Assembly: GCF_050920705.1 (NCBI RefSeq)
Contig: NZ_CP154799.1
Location: 1,178,001 to 1,242,000, forward strand
DNA from: Regnicoccus_A sp014224355
GTDB lineage: Bacteria > Cyanobacteriota > Cyanobacteriia > PCC-6307 > Cyanobiaceae
Length of the DNA: 64,000 nucleotides
Direction: 5' to 3'
Below are positions 18,411 through 26,919 of the stretch, in pieces (within the stretch, counting starts at the first letter, position 1; each line of letters starts with the position of its first letter). The notes under the pieces are model-generated. The model did not search any database. It was given only the letters and a program-made list of their open reading frames with translations, and was not told the DNA's origin. A program made the position numbers and the translations under genes.

Positions 18411-20102
18411 TCAGGTGATCACCGTGGGCCGCTCCATGCCGGTGCGACTGCGGATCTCGGCAAGCTGGTCGGCGGCGGTGATCAGATCGGCGAGGGCCTG
18501 CTGGGGATCCTGATCGAGGTTGCCGCCGGCGGCCACGTAGCTCTCCAGGTAGAGGCGCAGGGTGGCCCCCTGGGTGCCGGTGCCGGAAAGGCGTACCACC
18601 ACGCGGCTGCCGTCATCCAGCAGCAGGCGCAGGCCCTGGCCGCTGGTGAGGGAGCCATCCACCGGGTCGGTGTAGCTGAAGTCGTCGGCGGTTGCGATGC
18701 TGCGGCCGGCGAAACTTGTCCCCACCAGGGAGGGCAGCAGGCCCTTCAGGCGGTCGTAGAGACCATGGGCCCTGTCGCTGGCGATGGCTTCATAGTCGTG
18801 GCGGGAGTAGTAGTGGCGGCCAAAGCGGCTCCAGTGGTCAGCCATCACCTCGGCCACCGAGCAGCGGCGCGTGGCCAGGATCTGCAGCCAGAACAGCACG
18901 GCCCAGAGCCCATCCTTCTCGCGGATGTGGTCGCTGCCGGTGCCGAAGCTCTCCTCACCGCAGAGGGTGATGCGGCCGGCATCGAGCAGGTTGCCGAAGA
19001 ATTTCCAGCCTGTGGGAGTTTCGTAGCAGGGGAGGTTCAGATCACGGGCCACCACATCAACCGCCGCGCTGGTGGGCATCGAGCGGGCCACCCCCGCCAG
19101 CCCGGAGGCATAGCCGGGGGCGAGGGTGGCGTTGGCGGTCAGCACCGCCAGGCTGTCGCTGGGGTTCACGAAGCAGCGGTGGCCCAGGATCATGTTGCGA
19201 TCGCCATCACCATCACAGGCGGCTCCGAAGCGGTAGGCGTCGCCATCGAGCAGCAGCTCGGCCAGCTCGTGGGCATAGGTGAGGTTGGGGTCGGGGTGAC
19301 CGCCGCCGAAATCCTCCAGAGGTGTGCCGTTGCGCACCGTGCCGGCCGGCGCGCCGAGCAGCCCCTCCAGCAGCCGGCTGGCGTAGGGGCCGGTGACGGC
19401 ATGCATGGCATCAAAGGCGATCGGAAAGTCGCCCCGTAGCAGCGCTCCGATCGCGCCGAAATCGAACAGGCCCTGCAGCAGGGTGACGTAGTCATCGACC
19501 CCGTCGATCACTTCGATGCGCAGGTCGCCCAGGGCATGGACTCCTGGCACGTCCAGCGATGGCGTCTCGGCGTCAACGATCCTGTAGCCGTCCAACGCGG
19601 TGGTGGCGGCGAAGATGGCATCGGTGATCGATTCGGGGGCCGGCCCACCGTTGGCGCCGTTCACCTTGACGCCGAAGTCTCCCTCGGGGCCGCCGGGATT
19701 GTGACTGGCCGAGAGGATGATGCCGGCGATCGCCTGGTGCTTCCGGATCAGGTGGGAGGCGGCGGGGGTGGAGAGAATGCCGCCGGTGGTGGTGATCAGG
19801 CGGGCCACGCCATGGGCAGCGGCCATGCGGGCGATCACGCCGATCGCCCGCCGATTGCCGTAGCGGCCGTCGCCGCCGAGGATCAGGGTTCCGCCCGCAA
19901 CACCGGGCAACACCCGGAACACCGCTTCCACGAAGCTTTCCAGGTAGTGGGGCTGCTCGAACTGGCGGCTGCTCTTGCGCAGGCCGGACGTGCCTGGCTT
20001 CTGGTCGGTGAAGGGGGTGCTCAGGGACACCTGGCGAACCGATGGGGATGGAGTGGCGGCCATGGCAGCGGCTGAGGCATCGGAGGAGGCGCTGCTGGTC
20101 AT
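18411..20102 (-). CDS. pgm: Phosphoglucomutase (alpha-D-glucose phosphate-specific)
   Basis: Interconverts glucose-1-phosphate and glucose-6-phosphate, linking glycogen metabolism to glycolysis. 563 aa from ATG 20102. The substrate entry is KPGTSGLRK. The catalytic phosphoserine is in ILSASHNPGG. The metal loop is CDGDGDRN, the sugar-binding loop is CGEESFGTGSDH, and the phosphate-binding loop is VRLSGTGTQGATLR near the C-terminus. ATG 20063 would give 550 aa, closer to the usual family length. The N-terminal Ser/Ala-rich stretch between the two starts is not conserved in kind. Confidence 0.95.
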   Translation of the reverse strand: MTSSASSDASAAAMAATPSPSVRQVSLSTPFTDQKPGTSGLRKSSRQFEQPHYLESFVEAVFRVLPGVAGGTLILGGDGRYGNRRAIGVIARMAAAHGVARLITTTGGILSTPAASHLIRKHQAIAGIILSASHNPGGPEGDFGVKVNGANGGPAPESITDAIFAATTALDGYRIVDAETPSLDVPGVHALGDLRIEVIDGVDDYVTLLQGLFDFGAIGALLRGDFPIAFDAMHAVTGPYASRLLEGLLGAPAGTVRNGTPLEDFGGGHPDPNLTYAHELAELLLDGDAYRFGAACDGDGDRNMILGHRCFVNPSDSLAVLTANATLAPGYASGLAGVARSMPTSAAVDVVARDLNLPCYETPTGWKFFGNLLDAGRITLCGEESFGTGSDHIREKDGLWAVLFWLQILATRRCSVAEVMADHWSRFGRHYYSRHDYEAIASDRAHGLYDRLKGLLPSLVGTSFAGRSIATADDFSYTDPVDGSLTSGQGLRLLLDDGSRVVVRLSGTGTQGATLRLYLESYVAAGGNLDQDPQQALADLITAADQLAEIRSRTGMERPTVIT

Positions 20103-20207
20103 GGGGGCCAACCTGAGGAGGCCCCACGCTAGCCCTGCAGCCAGGCCCCAAATGGCACGCTGCGGCCAACTGGCTAGCCTGCGACCACGTTGTGATCAAC
20201 AGGGTCA

Positions 20208-20581
20208 ATGGCCATCCCTTCAGCCAAGCCGAGACGGGTTCACGGGCTGATCCTGCCGCTTGTGGCCCTGGCCTTCGCCCCTGCCCAGGCCAGGGTGATG
20301 GGGGCGGCACCCGCATCGCCCATGCCCCAGGCCATCAGCGTGACCCGGAAGGCGGCCACGGCCGTTCTGGCGAAGTCGGGCACCCCGAGCTGCCTCACCG
20401 GCAAGCTCACCAATGCCCTGCTCGGCCTCTCCTCCAGCTGTGAGGCCCAGGGTGATCGCTCCCCCTCTGTCAGCTGGCCGATCAGGCGGTGGTCACCACT
20501 GGCTGGTCGATGGATTTCATGGAGCGCACTGCCAAGGAGCTGCTGAAGCTTTCGGAAACCCCCGTGGCCTCAGCCCCCTGA
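20208..20581 (+). CDS. Small exported protein, interrupted by a one-base frameshift
   Basis: About 124 aa once repaired, not recognised. The N-terminus is basic, then a signal peptide (LILPLVALAFAPAQA) with cleavage likely after AQA or ARA. Two cysteines occur in GTPSCLTGK and LSSSCEAQGD. The frame breaks in a five-base C run (20461-20465). One more C gives a continuation with CQLADQAVVTTGWSMDF and a short Ala/Ser/Pro tail to TGA at 20581. The repaired tail looks natural (amphipathic, ending KELLKLSETP), which supports a lost base. It is divergent from pgm. Confidence 0.55.
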
Positions 20582-20619
20582 GCTGATCTGGGCCACCGCC
20601 TTGGCTGTGGTTTCGCCGC

Positions 20620-21129
20620 TCAGCGACCGCTCGATCCGAAGCCGAAGCCCGAACCGGATGGTCGCCCACCTCCGGATCCTCCCCCGGGCCCACCGGCTGA
20701 GGATCCAGGCCCGGCGGGGCCGTCCTTGGCCACGGGCCTGCTCACCTTCCGGCAGCTGCTGACCACCCGATCAGCGGCGGTGTCGACCCCATCGCGCCGG
20801 CTCAGGCTGTTGTCCGGCCCGGACACGGCGATCTGGACCACGCCCCAGAGGGCGTCCTTGCAGAAGCCCGAGAGCATGGGGTGATCCATCAGGTGATCCG
20901 CCAGATTGCGGGCCCGCTCGCAGGTGGGGGCGGTGTTCTCCCGGCCGCAGTCGAGGGTGGCCAATTGCACCTGGCGCAGCGTTTCGTTGCTCGGATAGAG
21001 GGCGAAGCTGTCGTCGGCCCGGGCTGGGCTCCAGCCCGGCCCGGGGGCAGCAAACAGAGCGGCACTCAGCAGCGTGACGGCAAGGCGTGATCGGGCCATC
21101 GAAGCGCTGCGCACAACAGCCTCCATCAT
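20620..21129 (-). CDS. Exported four-cysteine protein with glycine-rich tail
   Basis: 169 aa, not recognised as a named family. A signal peptide (LAVTLLSAALFAAPGPGW, cleavage about ARA-DD) leads to a compact region with four cysteines: DCGRENTAPTC, SGFCKDALW and SSCRK. These could make two disulfides in the periplasm. The last 35 residues are Gly/Ser/Pro-rich low complexity. Start choices are ATG 21129, 21126 or 21099. The last removes a long n-region and gives a standard signal peptide. It follows the FAD monooxygenase gene by nine bases and may be its operon mate. Confidence 0.65.
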   Translation of the reverse strand: MMEAVVRSASMARSRLAVTLLSAALFAAPGPGWSPARADDSFALYPSNETLRQVQLATLDCGRENTAPTCERARNLADHLMDHPMLSGFCKDALWGVVQIAVSGPDNSLSRRDGVDTAADRVVSSCRKVSRPVAKDGPAGPGSSAGGPGGGSGGGRPSGSGFGFGSSGR

Positions 21130-21138
21130 GCCGACGCT

Positions 21139-22353
21139 TCAGACCGTCAGCCGAACCTGGGCCAGGCCCTGCCGCAGGGGAATCTGCCGCTGCCTCCAGG
21201 AACTCCCGATCCGCTCCCCCAGCCATGGAGCCAGCTGCACGAGGATGCTGCGCAGCAGGGGGGATCGACGCAGCAGCTGGGCCTGGCGTGCCTCCTGCTG
21301 CTGCAGCTCCTGGGCACGCCGGATCTCCGGGAATCGCTCAGCCTGGATGCGCTCCAGGCTGAGGTCGAGCGCCGCGAGATCACCGCGGATCAGCGGGGCC
21401 AGCAGGTGATTGGTGGCCACGAGCGCATCGCGCAGGGCCATGTTGATTCCCTGCGCCCGGATCGGGCTCATCGGGTGGGCGGCGTCGCCGAGCAACAGCA
21501 GACCCGGGCGCTGCCAGCGGGGGCAGCAGCCCACCTGGACCGAGAGTTTCAGCGGGGCGCTGATGGCCGGAGCCACCCGGCGCAGGTGATCGGCCAGCCA
21601 GCCGGGCGCCATGGCCGCGAAGGCCTCGCCCCAGTCCTGAGGACTGCGCTCGATTCGCTCACCAGGGCTGAGCACCCATCCCAGCTGGAGCTCACCCGGC
21701 AGGGCGCCATGGAAGACACTGCAGGCGCTGCCGTCCTCTCCCAGCAGCATGGTGAAGACGTTGTCGGCTTCAAAGCGGGGGTGGCTGGGAAGGCGGAACC
21801 AGAGCAGGTCGATCGGGCTGCTCTGGCTCTGCAGCTCCAGCCCCGCCCGCTGCCGCACCAGGGAGGAGCGGCCGTCGGCACCAACCACCAGGGAGGCTTC
21901 AAGCCGGCTGCCATCGCTGAGCACGACTCCGGTGATGCGCTCCCGGTCATGCATCAGGTCCACCACCGCGAGCCCCGGCTTCCACTGGAAGCCGGGGCTC
22001 GCCTGGCTGGCCCGCTCCACCAGGGCATCCAGCAGTGCTGGCTGGGAGACGAGTGTGCAGGGAGGTCCGTCCCCCAGGGGTTCCTCCACCCGGAACAGCT
22101 GTCGGCCATGCAGCTGGAACGACCAGCCGCTCAAGGACCGGTGGGGCAGGCGGGTCAGCAGGGGGCCGCAGCCCATGGCCTCCAGGGCGGCCAGGCCAGA
22201 GGGCATCAGCCCCTCACCGCGAAACCGGCGCTGAGCATCCCGCGCCGCTTCCACCAGGGTCACCGGGACCCCCCGCTCAGCCAGCAGCATGGCCAGGGAG
22301 GCCCCGGCGGGGCCGGCACCGACGATCACCACGGCCGGGGCGGCTGGCGTCAT
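21139..22353 (-). CDS. FAD-dependent monooxygenase / hydroxylase (UbiH/PHBH type)
   Basis: 404 aa flavoprotein of the aromatic hydroxylase group. The N-terminal Rossmann motif is VVIVGAGPAGASLAMLLAERG. The DG motif is LVVGADGRSSLVRQRAG. The FAD ribityl-binding GD motif is LLLGDAAHPMSPIRAQGINMAL. The C-terminal tail is Gln/Arg-rich. Likely substrates of the family include quinone precursors, phenols and tetrapyrrole-like compounds; none can be assigned here. Start ATG 22353 overlaps the phospholipase-D-like gene stop by four bases (ATGA), so the two are coupled. Confidence 0.85.
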   Translation of the reverse strand: MTPAAPAVVIVGAGPAGASLAMLLAERGVPVTLVEAARDAQRRFRGEGLMPSGLAALEAMGCGPLLTRLPHRSLSGWSFQLHGRQLFRVEEPLGDGPPCTLVSQPALLDALVERASQASPGFQWKPGLAVVDLMHDRERITGVVLSDGSRLEASLVVGADGRSSLVRQRAGLELQSQSSPIDLLWFRLPSHPRFEADNVFTMLLGEDGSACSVFHGALPGELQLGWVLSPGERIERSPQDWGEAFAAMAPGWLADHLRRVAPAISAPLKLSVQVGCCPRWQRPGLLLLGDAAHPMSPIRAQGINMALRDALVATNHLLAPLIRGDLAALDLSLERIQAERFPEIRRAQELQQQEARQAQLLRRSPLLRSILVQLAPWLGERIGSSWRQRQIPLRQGLAQVRLTV

Positions 22354-23812
22354 GGCTGCTGGTTTGCGCTGGCCTGAGCCCGCGGCGTGCCTCGGCCGCA
22401 GGTTCGGTGGATGCGCTCCAGCTTCCGCTGCAGGCGGGCCGTGATTCCCAGTTCCGCTCCTTGCCACATCCGATCCTGCTCCCGGGTGAAGTGCCCCGCC
22501 AGTTGGGATGACTCCACGATCAGCAGCGTTTCGTCATTGCCGTGGGCGGCGGAGGGGCTCCAGTTGAACGAGCCTGTGATTACCGTTCGCCCGTCGATCA
22601 CGGCGAACTTGTGATGCAGCTTGTCGCCCCGTGCCAGGCGGGGTGTTCCCACCCCTTGGATCGGTTGCCTCCAGGGGTTGTTGTCCTGCTCCAGCTTGCA
22701 GAAGCGATCCGGCATCGAAAGCCCCAGCAGATCCAGAACTTCTGAAAAGCTACGGCTGGCGAAGCCTGGATCGGCCAGCACCCGCATCGCCACCCCCCGC
22801 TGCTGCAGCTCGGCCAGGCGGTTGGCCAGTTCCTGGGCCGAGAACACGAACAGGCTCAGATCGAGCCGTCTCCGGGCCGCCGCCAGGCGCTGATCGAGCA
22901 GGTCCAGGCCCTGGTTGGGATCCTTGCGGCGGTGAGGAGCGAACAGCACCTCGACCCGGGTGGGGCCCACCATCACGGCCTGCACACCCCCTGCTCCTTG
23001 GTGATGCCGAAGCGGCTGTCGGCCAGGCCGCCGGGCCCATCCCCCCACATCCGGCTGAATTCCTGGCTGAAGAGTGCGGCCAGCTCCTTGCTCTCGAAGC
23101 GCAGCAGATGGTTGACGTTGCCACGGGTGCGGGGAGCGCCAGGATCCCCGTGGATTCCCGAAGCGGTGAAGTTGGCGGAGCCGGTGAGCACCCAGCGCTG
23201 GTCCACCACCATGAATTTGTGGTGCATCAGGCCGCTGCCGGCGCTGCCATCGGCGGTGTCATCGATGATCGGAACGCGGCCCTGCCGCAGGATGCGGAGG
23301 GCGTCGCCCCGATCGCGCTCACTGATGCTGAGACGACCGTCGCGGTCGGAATCAGCGAGTGCCAGCAACTGGCGGTAACGCCCGAGCTGGTGGGAGCTCA
23401 GGCCGGTGGGCACCTGGTCGCTGAAGGGAGTGCTGTAGGTGTTCTCCAGAACCACCTGGACCCGCACCCCTTGGCGTTGCCGTCGCACCAGAGCTTCGGC
23501 CACCCTTGGCAGGGAGAGTTCCTGAACGGCCACCTGGATGTCGCTCTCAGCCCGCTCGATCGTCTCGAGCAAGAGCTGCTCCAGGTCGTCGCCGTTGCGG
23601 CGTTCGCCGCTGATCGGACTGATGTAGTGGCGGTCGGCGCGATGGTTGAAGGCCACCTCCACCCCAGCCGGCATGGGCAGATCCGCCGGAGCTGACCCCA
23701 GGATTCGGGCAGGGGCGGAACAGGCGCTCAGAGCGAGGCCGATCACTCCGGCCAGCAGAGCTGGCCAAGCGCTCACGCCATGGAGGGATCTGGAGGATGG
23801 CGGGGGACCCAT
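22350..23812 (-). CDS. Two-domain phospholipase-D-like lipoprotein, interrupted by a one-base frameshift
   Basis: About 487 aa once repaired. The N-terminus is a lipoprotein signal peptide with lipobox LALSAC. Two PLD domains follow. The first has LMHHKFMVVDQRWVLTGSAN, the second LHHKFAVIDGRTVITGSFNWS; both HxK(x)4D motifs and the following GS-N are intact. An EF-hand-like DSDRDGRLSISE lies in the first domain. The frame breaks in a five-base C run at 22987-22991 (plus strand), between the domains. One more base joins EQG to GVQAVMVGP smoothly. Two HKD motifs are needed for one PLD active site, so a single polypeptide makes sense. Role could be periplasmic phosphodiester or nuclease activity. 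Confidence 0.82.
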
Positions 23813-23904
23813 CAACTGAGGCGCTGCTGCTCCCCAAGAATTCCCAGCCGCTCAGCTCTTGAATCCCTCAGGACCCAGGCCACAGGAGCTGAGCCGGGTC
23901 GCTC

Positions 23905-24078
23905 TCAGTGGTGGCCAGGCATCTGGGCGGTCCGCAGCATCAGTACAAACCAGAGGGTGCTCACCAGCACCGCCATCCCCACGGCGGTGCCGATGCCCAC
24001 TTTGACCATCAGCACGGGGACCAGGAAGGGCAGGGCGAGGCTGCCGGCCAGAGGGGTGAAGGCGACGAGGGTTCGCAT
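23905..24078 (-). CDS. Small two-helix membrane protein
   Basis: 57 aa with two hydrophobic segments (about 5-26 and 30-50) and a His-ending tail. Not recognised. The ATG shares one base with the TGA of the upstream DUF4912 gene (TGATG), so it is probably translated by coupling. A GTG nine bases further upstream would also be in frame. Confidence 0.6.
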   Translation of the reverse strand: MRTLVAFTPLAGSLALPFLVPVLMVKVGIGTAVGMAVLVSTLWFVLMLRTAQMPGHH

Positions 24079-25214
24079 CAGAACCACTCGGCCACGGCCT
24101 GGCTGGAGGGATTGCTGTTGTCTTCAGGGGTGGTGCGCTCGAAGCTCAGGGTGATGTTGCGCTTCTGCTCACCATCGGCTGCCACCGCCTGGATGGGATA
24201 AAGCTGCTTGCCATCGCGGAAGGGCACCTGCACCCGGAAGGTGCCATCGGAGGAGAGGGGAACTTCCTCATCGCCGATCGTGAGCTTGGCGGCCGGATCA
24301 GTGGCGCCGTAGACAATCAGCTCAGCATCGGCCACGAGCCAGAAGGAGCGCTGACGGGGCGCGACGCCACCGATGCCCGATTCGTTGCGGCCGCTGGCCC
24401 AGAGGCCGACACCTGAATCATGCAGACCTCGCAGGCCGGCACTGGTCGAGGAGTCCTCGAGTTCGTGAAAAGCCTCGGAACCCCGTCCGAAATGCTTCCA
24501 GCGCACCGTGGCGGTCTGGTAGAGGCGCTCGTGCAGGCCGCTGTCGGCCACGGCTGCTTGGGGGCTGCCTGGGGGATTGCTGGCCAGAGCGGTGTCGCTG
24601 GGGGCCGCTTCAAGCGAGAAAGGGACGAACTGATCGAGAATCTGCTCGCTTGGATGGAGAGCCGGCACCCGCGCCACGGAGGAGAAGCCCAGGGACAGCC
24701 AGCCGCCACCGTGCTTCCTGTAGCCCAGTTCCACGCGGTAATCACGATCGCTCAGGGGTACCGGCAAGTACCACTCGGTGGCATGGCTGTCGACGGGGAC
24801 TTCCTGGAGGGTGTGGGGGTGAGAGTCGCCCTGGGGCAGCCCGGTCACATCGGCGACCCGCAGGCAGAGCTGGCCGGCGCCGGCCTCCTGGGCCTTGCTG
24901 CGCTCAGCCTCAGCGATCTCCCAGAACACATAGGCCCACTGGGGATCGCGAGGAAGGAACACGACCCTGGTCTCAGCGTCGGGGCGGGGAGCTGGCGTGA
25001 AGCCTGCCTCCATGGCCGAGAGGCTCTCAGAGGCCTGAGCCGTTGCCTTTGAGGGCTTGAGGGCGGAGGGATCCCCTTCGCCGTGAACGCTGCTGATCTC
25101 GTTGAGAAGCTCGTCCTTCGACTTGCGGCTGTACAGACTCACGCCGAGGTCACTGGCGATCTGGCGCAACTGACGCAGGGTCATGCGGGCCAAGGACGAG
25201 AGAGCCTGAGTCAC
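24078..25214 (-). CDS. DUF4912 protein with N-terminal Rho-N/SAP-like helix
   Basis: 378 aa. The first 45 residues (MTLRQLRQIASDLGVSLYSR...KDELLNEI) look like a Rho N-terminal or SAP-type helix-extended-helix module. DUF4912 follows, with RVVFLPRDPQWAYVFWEI and a later PLSDRDYRVELGY. A beta-rich C-terminal module contains LIVYGATDPAAKLTIGDEEV and GTFRVQVPFRDG, typical of these cyanobacterial proteins. Function is unknown; no signal peptide. The GTG start has an upstream CGGAGA at proper spacing; ATG 25184 is the alternative. It is followed by a coupled small membrane protein. Confidence 0.75.
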   Translation of the reverse strand: MTQALSSLARMTLRQLRQIASDLGVSLYSRKSKDELLNEISSVHGEGDPSALKPSKATAQASESLSAMEAGFTPAPRPDAETRVVFLPRDPQWAYVFWEIAEAERSKAQEAGAGQLCLRVADVTGLPQGDSHPHTLQEVPVDSHATEWYLPVPLSDRDYRVELGYRKHGGGWLSLGFSSVARVPALHPSEQILDQFVPFSLEAAPSDTALASNPPGSPQAAVADSGLHERLYQTATVRWKHFGRGSEAFHELEDSSTSAGLRGLHDSGVGLWASGRNESGIGGVAPRQRSFWLVADAELIVYGATDPAAKLTIGDEEVPLSSDGTFRVQVPFRDGKQLYPIQAVAADGEQKRNITLSFERTTPEDNSNPSSQAVAEWF

Positions 25215-25324
25215 CGTTTCTCCGGATTTCGTTTGGGATCAGTTTGGGGTCAAATGCCCCGATCTCGCTGACCCTGCCTCCCTTCGTCAGCAACACCTGA
25301 CTGGCAGTTTGCTGGCTGCCCATC

Positions 25325-25350
25325 AAAAAACGGCGGTGTGAGCCGCCGTT
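25325..25350 (-). terminator. Rho-independent terminator after cpcG
   Basis: Eight-base stem (25343-25350 with 25329-25336, read on the minus strand), six-base loop and a run of T from 25330 to 25325. It lies about 40 bases past the cpcG stop, with no gene between. A textbook intrinsic terminator. Confidence 0.9.
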
Positions 25351-25386
25351 CTGCAGGGGTATCGGAGGGTCGATGGAGCGGTTGGC

Positions 25387-26148
25387 TCAGCGGCCGACGC
25401 TGCGGTAGGGGACCTTGGAGAGGTAATCCATGCCGGTGCTGCCTGACGGTGCGACTCCGGTGCGCATGGCAGGCAGAGAGCGCACCCAGGGAAGGTAGTC
25501 CTCGGGGAAGCCACCGCGACGCTGACGTGCTCTCGTGGGCAGAGACTTGACGGTACCGGTGTAAACAATCTGGGGGAATCCCAGGATGCTTCGGTAGTAG
25601 GCCTCGTAGCGCGGCGAGGTGATGTTGAAGGGAGTTTCGCCCACTTCACGGGATCCCACCACCCGGTTACGGTGGTACGGCACGGTGTCGTAGCCAAAGT
25701 TCTCGAGATACTCGTCGCTGTCGAGGATCTGATCAACGGCGCCGGCCACGCCCTTGGTCATGATCACCGCAGCCCAGGCGATCTCCTCGGCTTTTCCGTA
25801 CACCTGGCGGCCCAGCAGTTTCTCCACAAGGTGGCGGACCACCCGGTAGTTGCTGTTCAGATTGTAGAAACTGCGGGTGAAAGTATCCGAGAGGCACAGG
25901 GCCCGGATGAAATCACGCACGCTGATCTGGCCATTGCGCAGCTGCGACTCCAGATTCTTGTCGCGGTCGACCTTGAAGGCGTGAAAGAAGATCTGACGGT
26001 AGGCCGACTCAATCACCGTATTAAGGGCGTTGGAGTCCAAGGCCTTGTCAAGGGTGCCGCCTTTCGGATCCTCGTCGGAGCCCACGCGAAACGCCTTGAC
26101 TCGAGAGTTCTGGCTGGTGGGTGCGTACTTCAGAAGCGGGATCGCCAC
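25387..26148 (-). CDS. cpcG: Phycobilisome rod-core linker polypeptide CpcG
   Basis: 253 aa linker that attaches phycocyanin rods to the allophycocyanin core. It opens with MAIPLLKYAPTSQNSRV, the standard CpcG N-terminus. The PBS linker domain spans about residues 25-170, including ALNTVIESAYRQIFFHAFK, SVRDFIRALCLSDTFTRSFY and GAVDQILDSDEYLENFGYDT. The C-terminal 70 residues are the core-binding extension. No transmembrane segment is present, so this is CpcG1-like rather than the membrane-anchored CpcG2/CpcL type. A strong terminator follows. A bilin lyase gene is on the same strand 116 bp upstream. Confidence 0.96.
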   Translation of the reverse strand: MAIPLLKYAPTSQNSRVKAFRVGSDEDPKGGTLDKALDSNALNTVIESAYRQIFFHAFKVDRDKNLESQLRNGQISVRDFIRALCLSDTFTRSFYNLNSNYRVVRHLVEKLLGRQVYGKAEEIAWAAVIMTKGVAGAVDQILDSDEYLENFGYDTVPYHRNRVVGSREVGETPFNITSPRYEAYYRSILGFPQIVYTGTVKSLPTRARQRRGGFPEDYLPWVRSLPAMRTGVAPSGSTGMDYLSKVPYRSVGR

Positions 26149-26174
26149 GCGAACATCGTCATCCGTCGCTGTGG

Positions 26175-26180
26175 ATCGTA
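26175..26180 (-). promoter_or_regulatory. Candidate -10 element for cpcG
   Basis: TACGAT on the minus strand, 26 bases before the cpcG ATG. It matches the CTACNAT hexamer found before several other genes here. No clear -35 box was seen. Confidence 0.35.
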
Positions 26181-26264
26181 GAAGTCAGCCCCGATCGAAC
26201 CCCGCCAGGGGCGGCAGGGCTCACAGTCCGTAACGTTTGCGGCCACCGGCGCCGGCGTGGCGCT

Positions 26265-26864
26265 CTACCAGCCGAAGGCGGAGACCAGGGGGCCGCGGCT
26301 GGCCTCAGCACGGCCATCTCCGGTTGTGCTGACCTCCAGGCAGCGGCTCTCCATGCAGAAGGAGGCCGTGTTGGAGATCCCCTCCACCGTGCTGGTGCGC
26401 AGGCGCAGATTTGGGTTGATAAACCAGAAGCGCTCCAGGCTGCTCATCGTTTCGTAACCCGTGGTGAGGAGCAGGCCATCCCGGTCATCCATACGGAAGT
26501 GGCCCGCCACCGGAGCCGTCTCCGCGTAGCCGCGGTCGCGCAACAGCAATCCCACGCGCCCTGAGGTGTCGGTGGGGATCAGGCCGAACACCGACTCTCC
26601 CTGGTGCCCTTCACCGGCCTTGTCCCAGGCCATCGAACCGCTCCAGCGCACCTGGCAGCCCCCCACCAGGCCCGCGGCGTCCTGGCCGTGCAGTTCGGCG
26701 ATCGCCTTGAGGCGCGGGTCGCTGGCCTCCACCTCCGTGACCTCGATCAGAGACCCGCCGGCCTCGGCGCGCCTGTGCAGCAGGTGGTGGCTGGTGCGCT
26801 GGGAGCGCCAGCGTCCGCAGCTGAGCCGGAAGAAACTGAGGGCATCTGAGATCGGAACGCTCAC
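26265..26864 (-). CDS. Phycobiliprotein bilin lyase, CpcS family
   Basis: 199 aa. The N-terminus DALSFFRLSCGRWRSQRTSHHL is the CpcS signature, and a later DGLLLTTGYETMSSLERFWFINPNLRLRTS is its conserved C-terminal part. These lyases attach phycocyanobilin or related bilins to conserved cysteines of phycobiliproteins through a lipocalin-like barrel. It starts at GTG. Being immediately upstream of cpcG on the same strand fits a role in phycobilisome assembly. Which CpcS/U/T subgroup and which phycobiliprotein it serves cannot be told from this window. It diverges from the DMT gene. Confidence 0.88.
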   Translation of the reverse strand: MSVPISDALSFFRLSCGRWRSQRTSHHLLHRRAEAGGSLIEVTEVEASDPRLKAIAELHGQDAAGLVGGCQVRWSGSMAWDKAGEGHQGESVFGLIPTDTSGRVGLLLRDRGYAETAPVAGHFRMDDRDGLLLTTGYETMSSLERFWFINPNLRLRTSTVEGISNTASFCMESRCLEVSTTGDGRAEASRGPLVSAFGW

Positions 26865-26919
26865 GGGGGCAGCACGGCTGTAGCGATGATCGCAACTCCC
26901 TCACCCCAGCCGTTGCCCG

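Noticed and set aside
18033..19439. 468-codon plus-strand frame across the small membrane gene and pgm
   Set aside because: Antisense to pgm; composition is typical of a GC-driven shadow frame.
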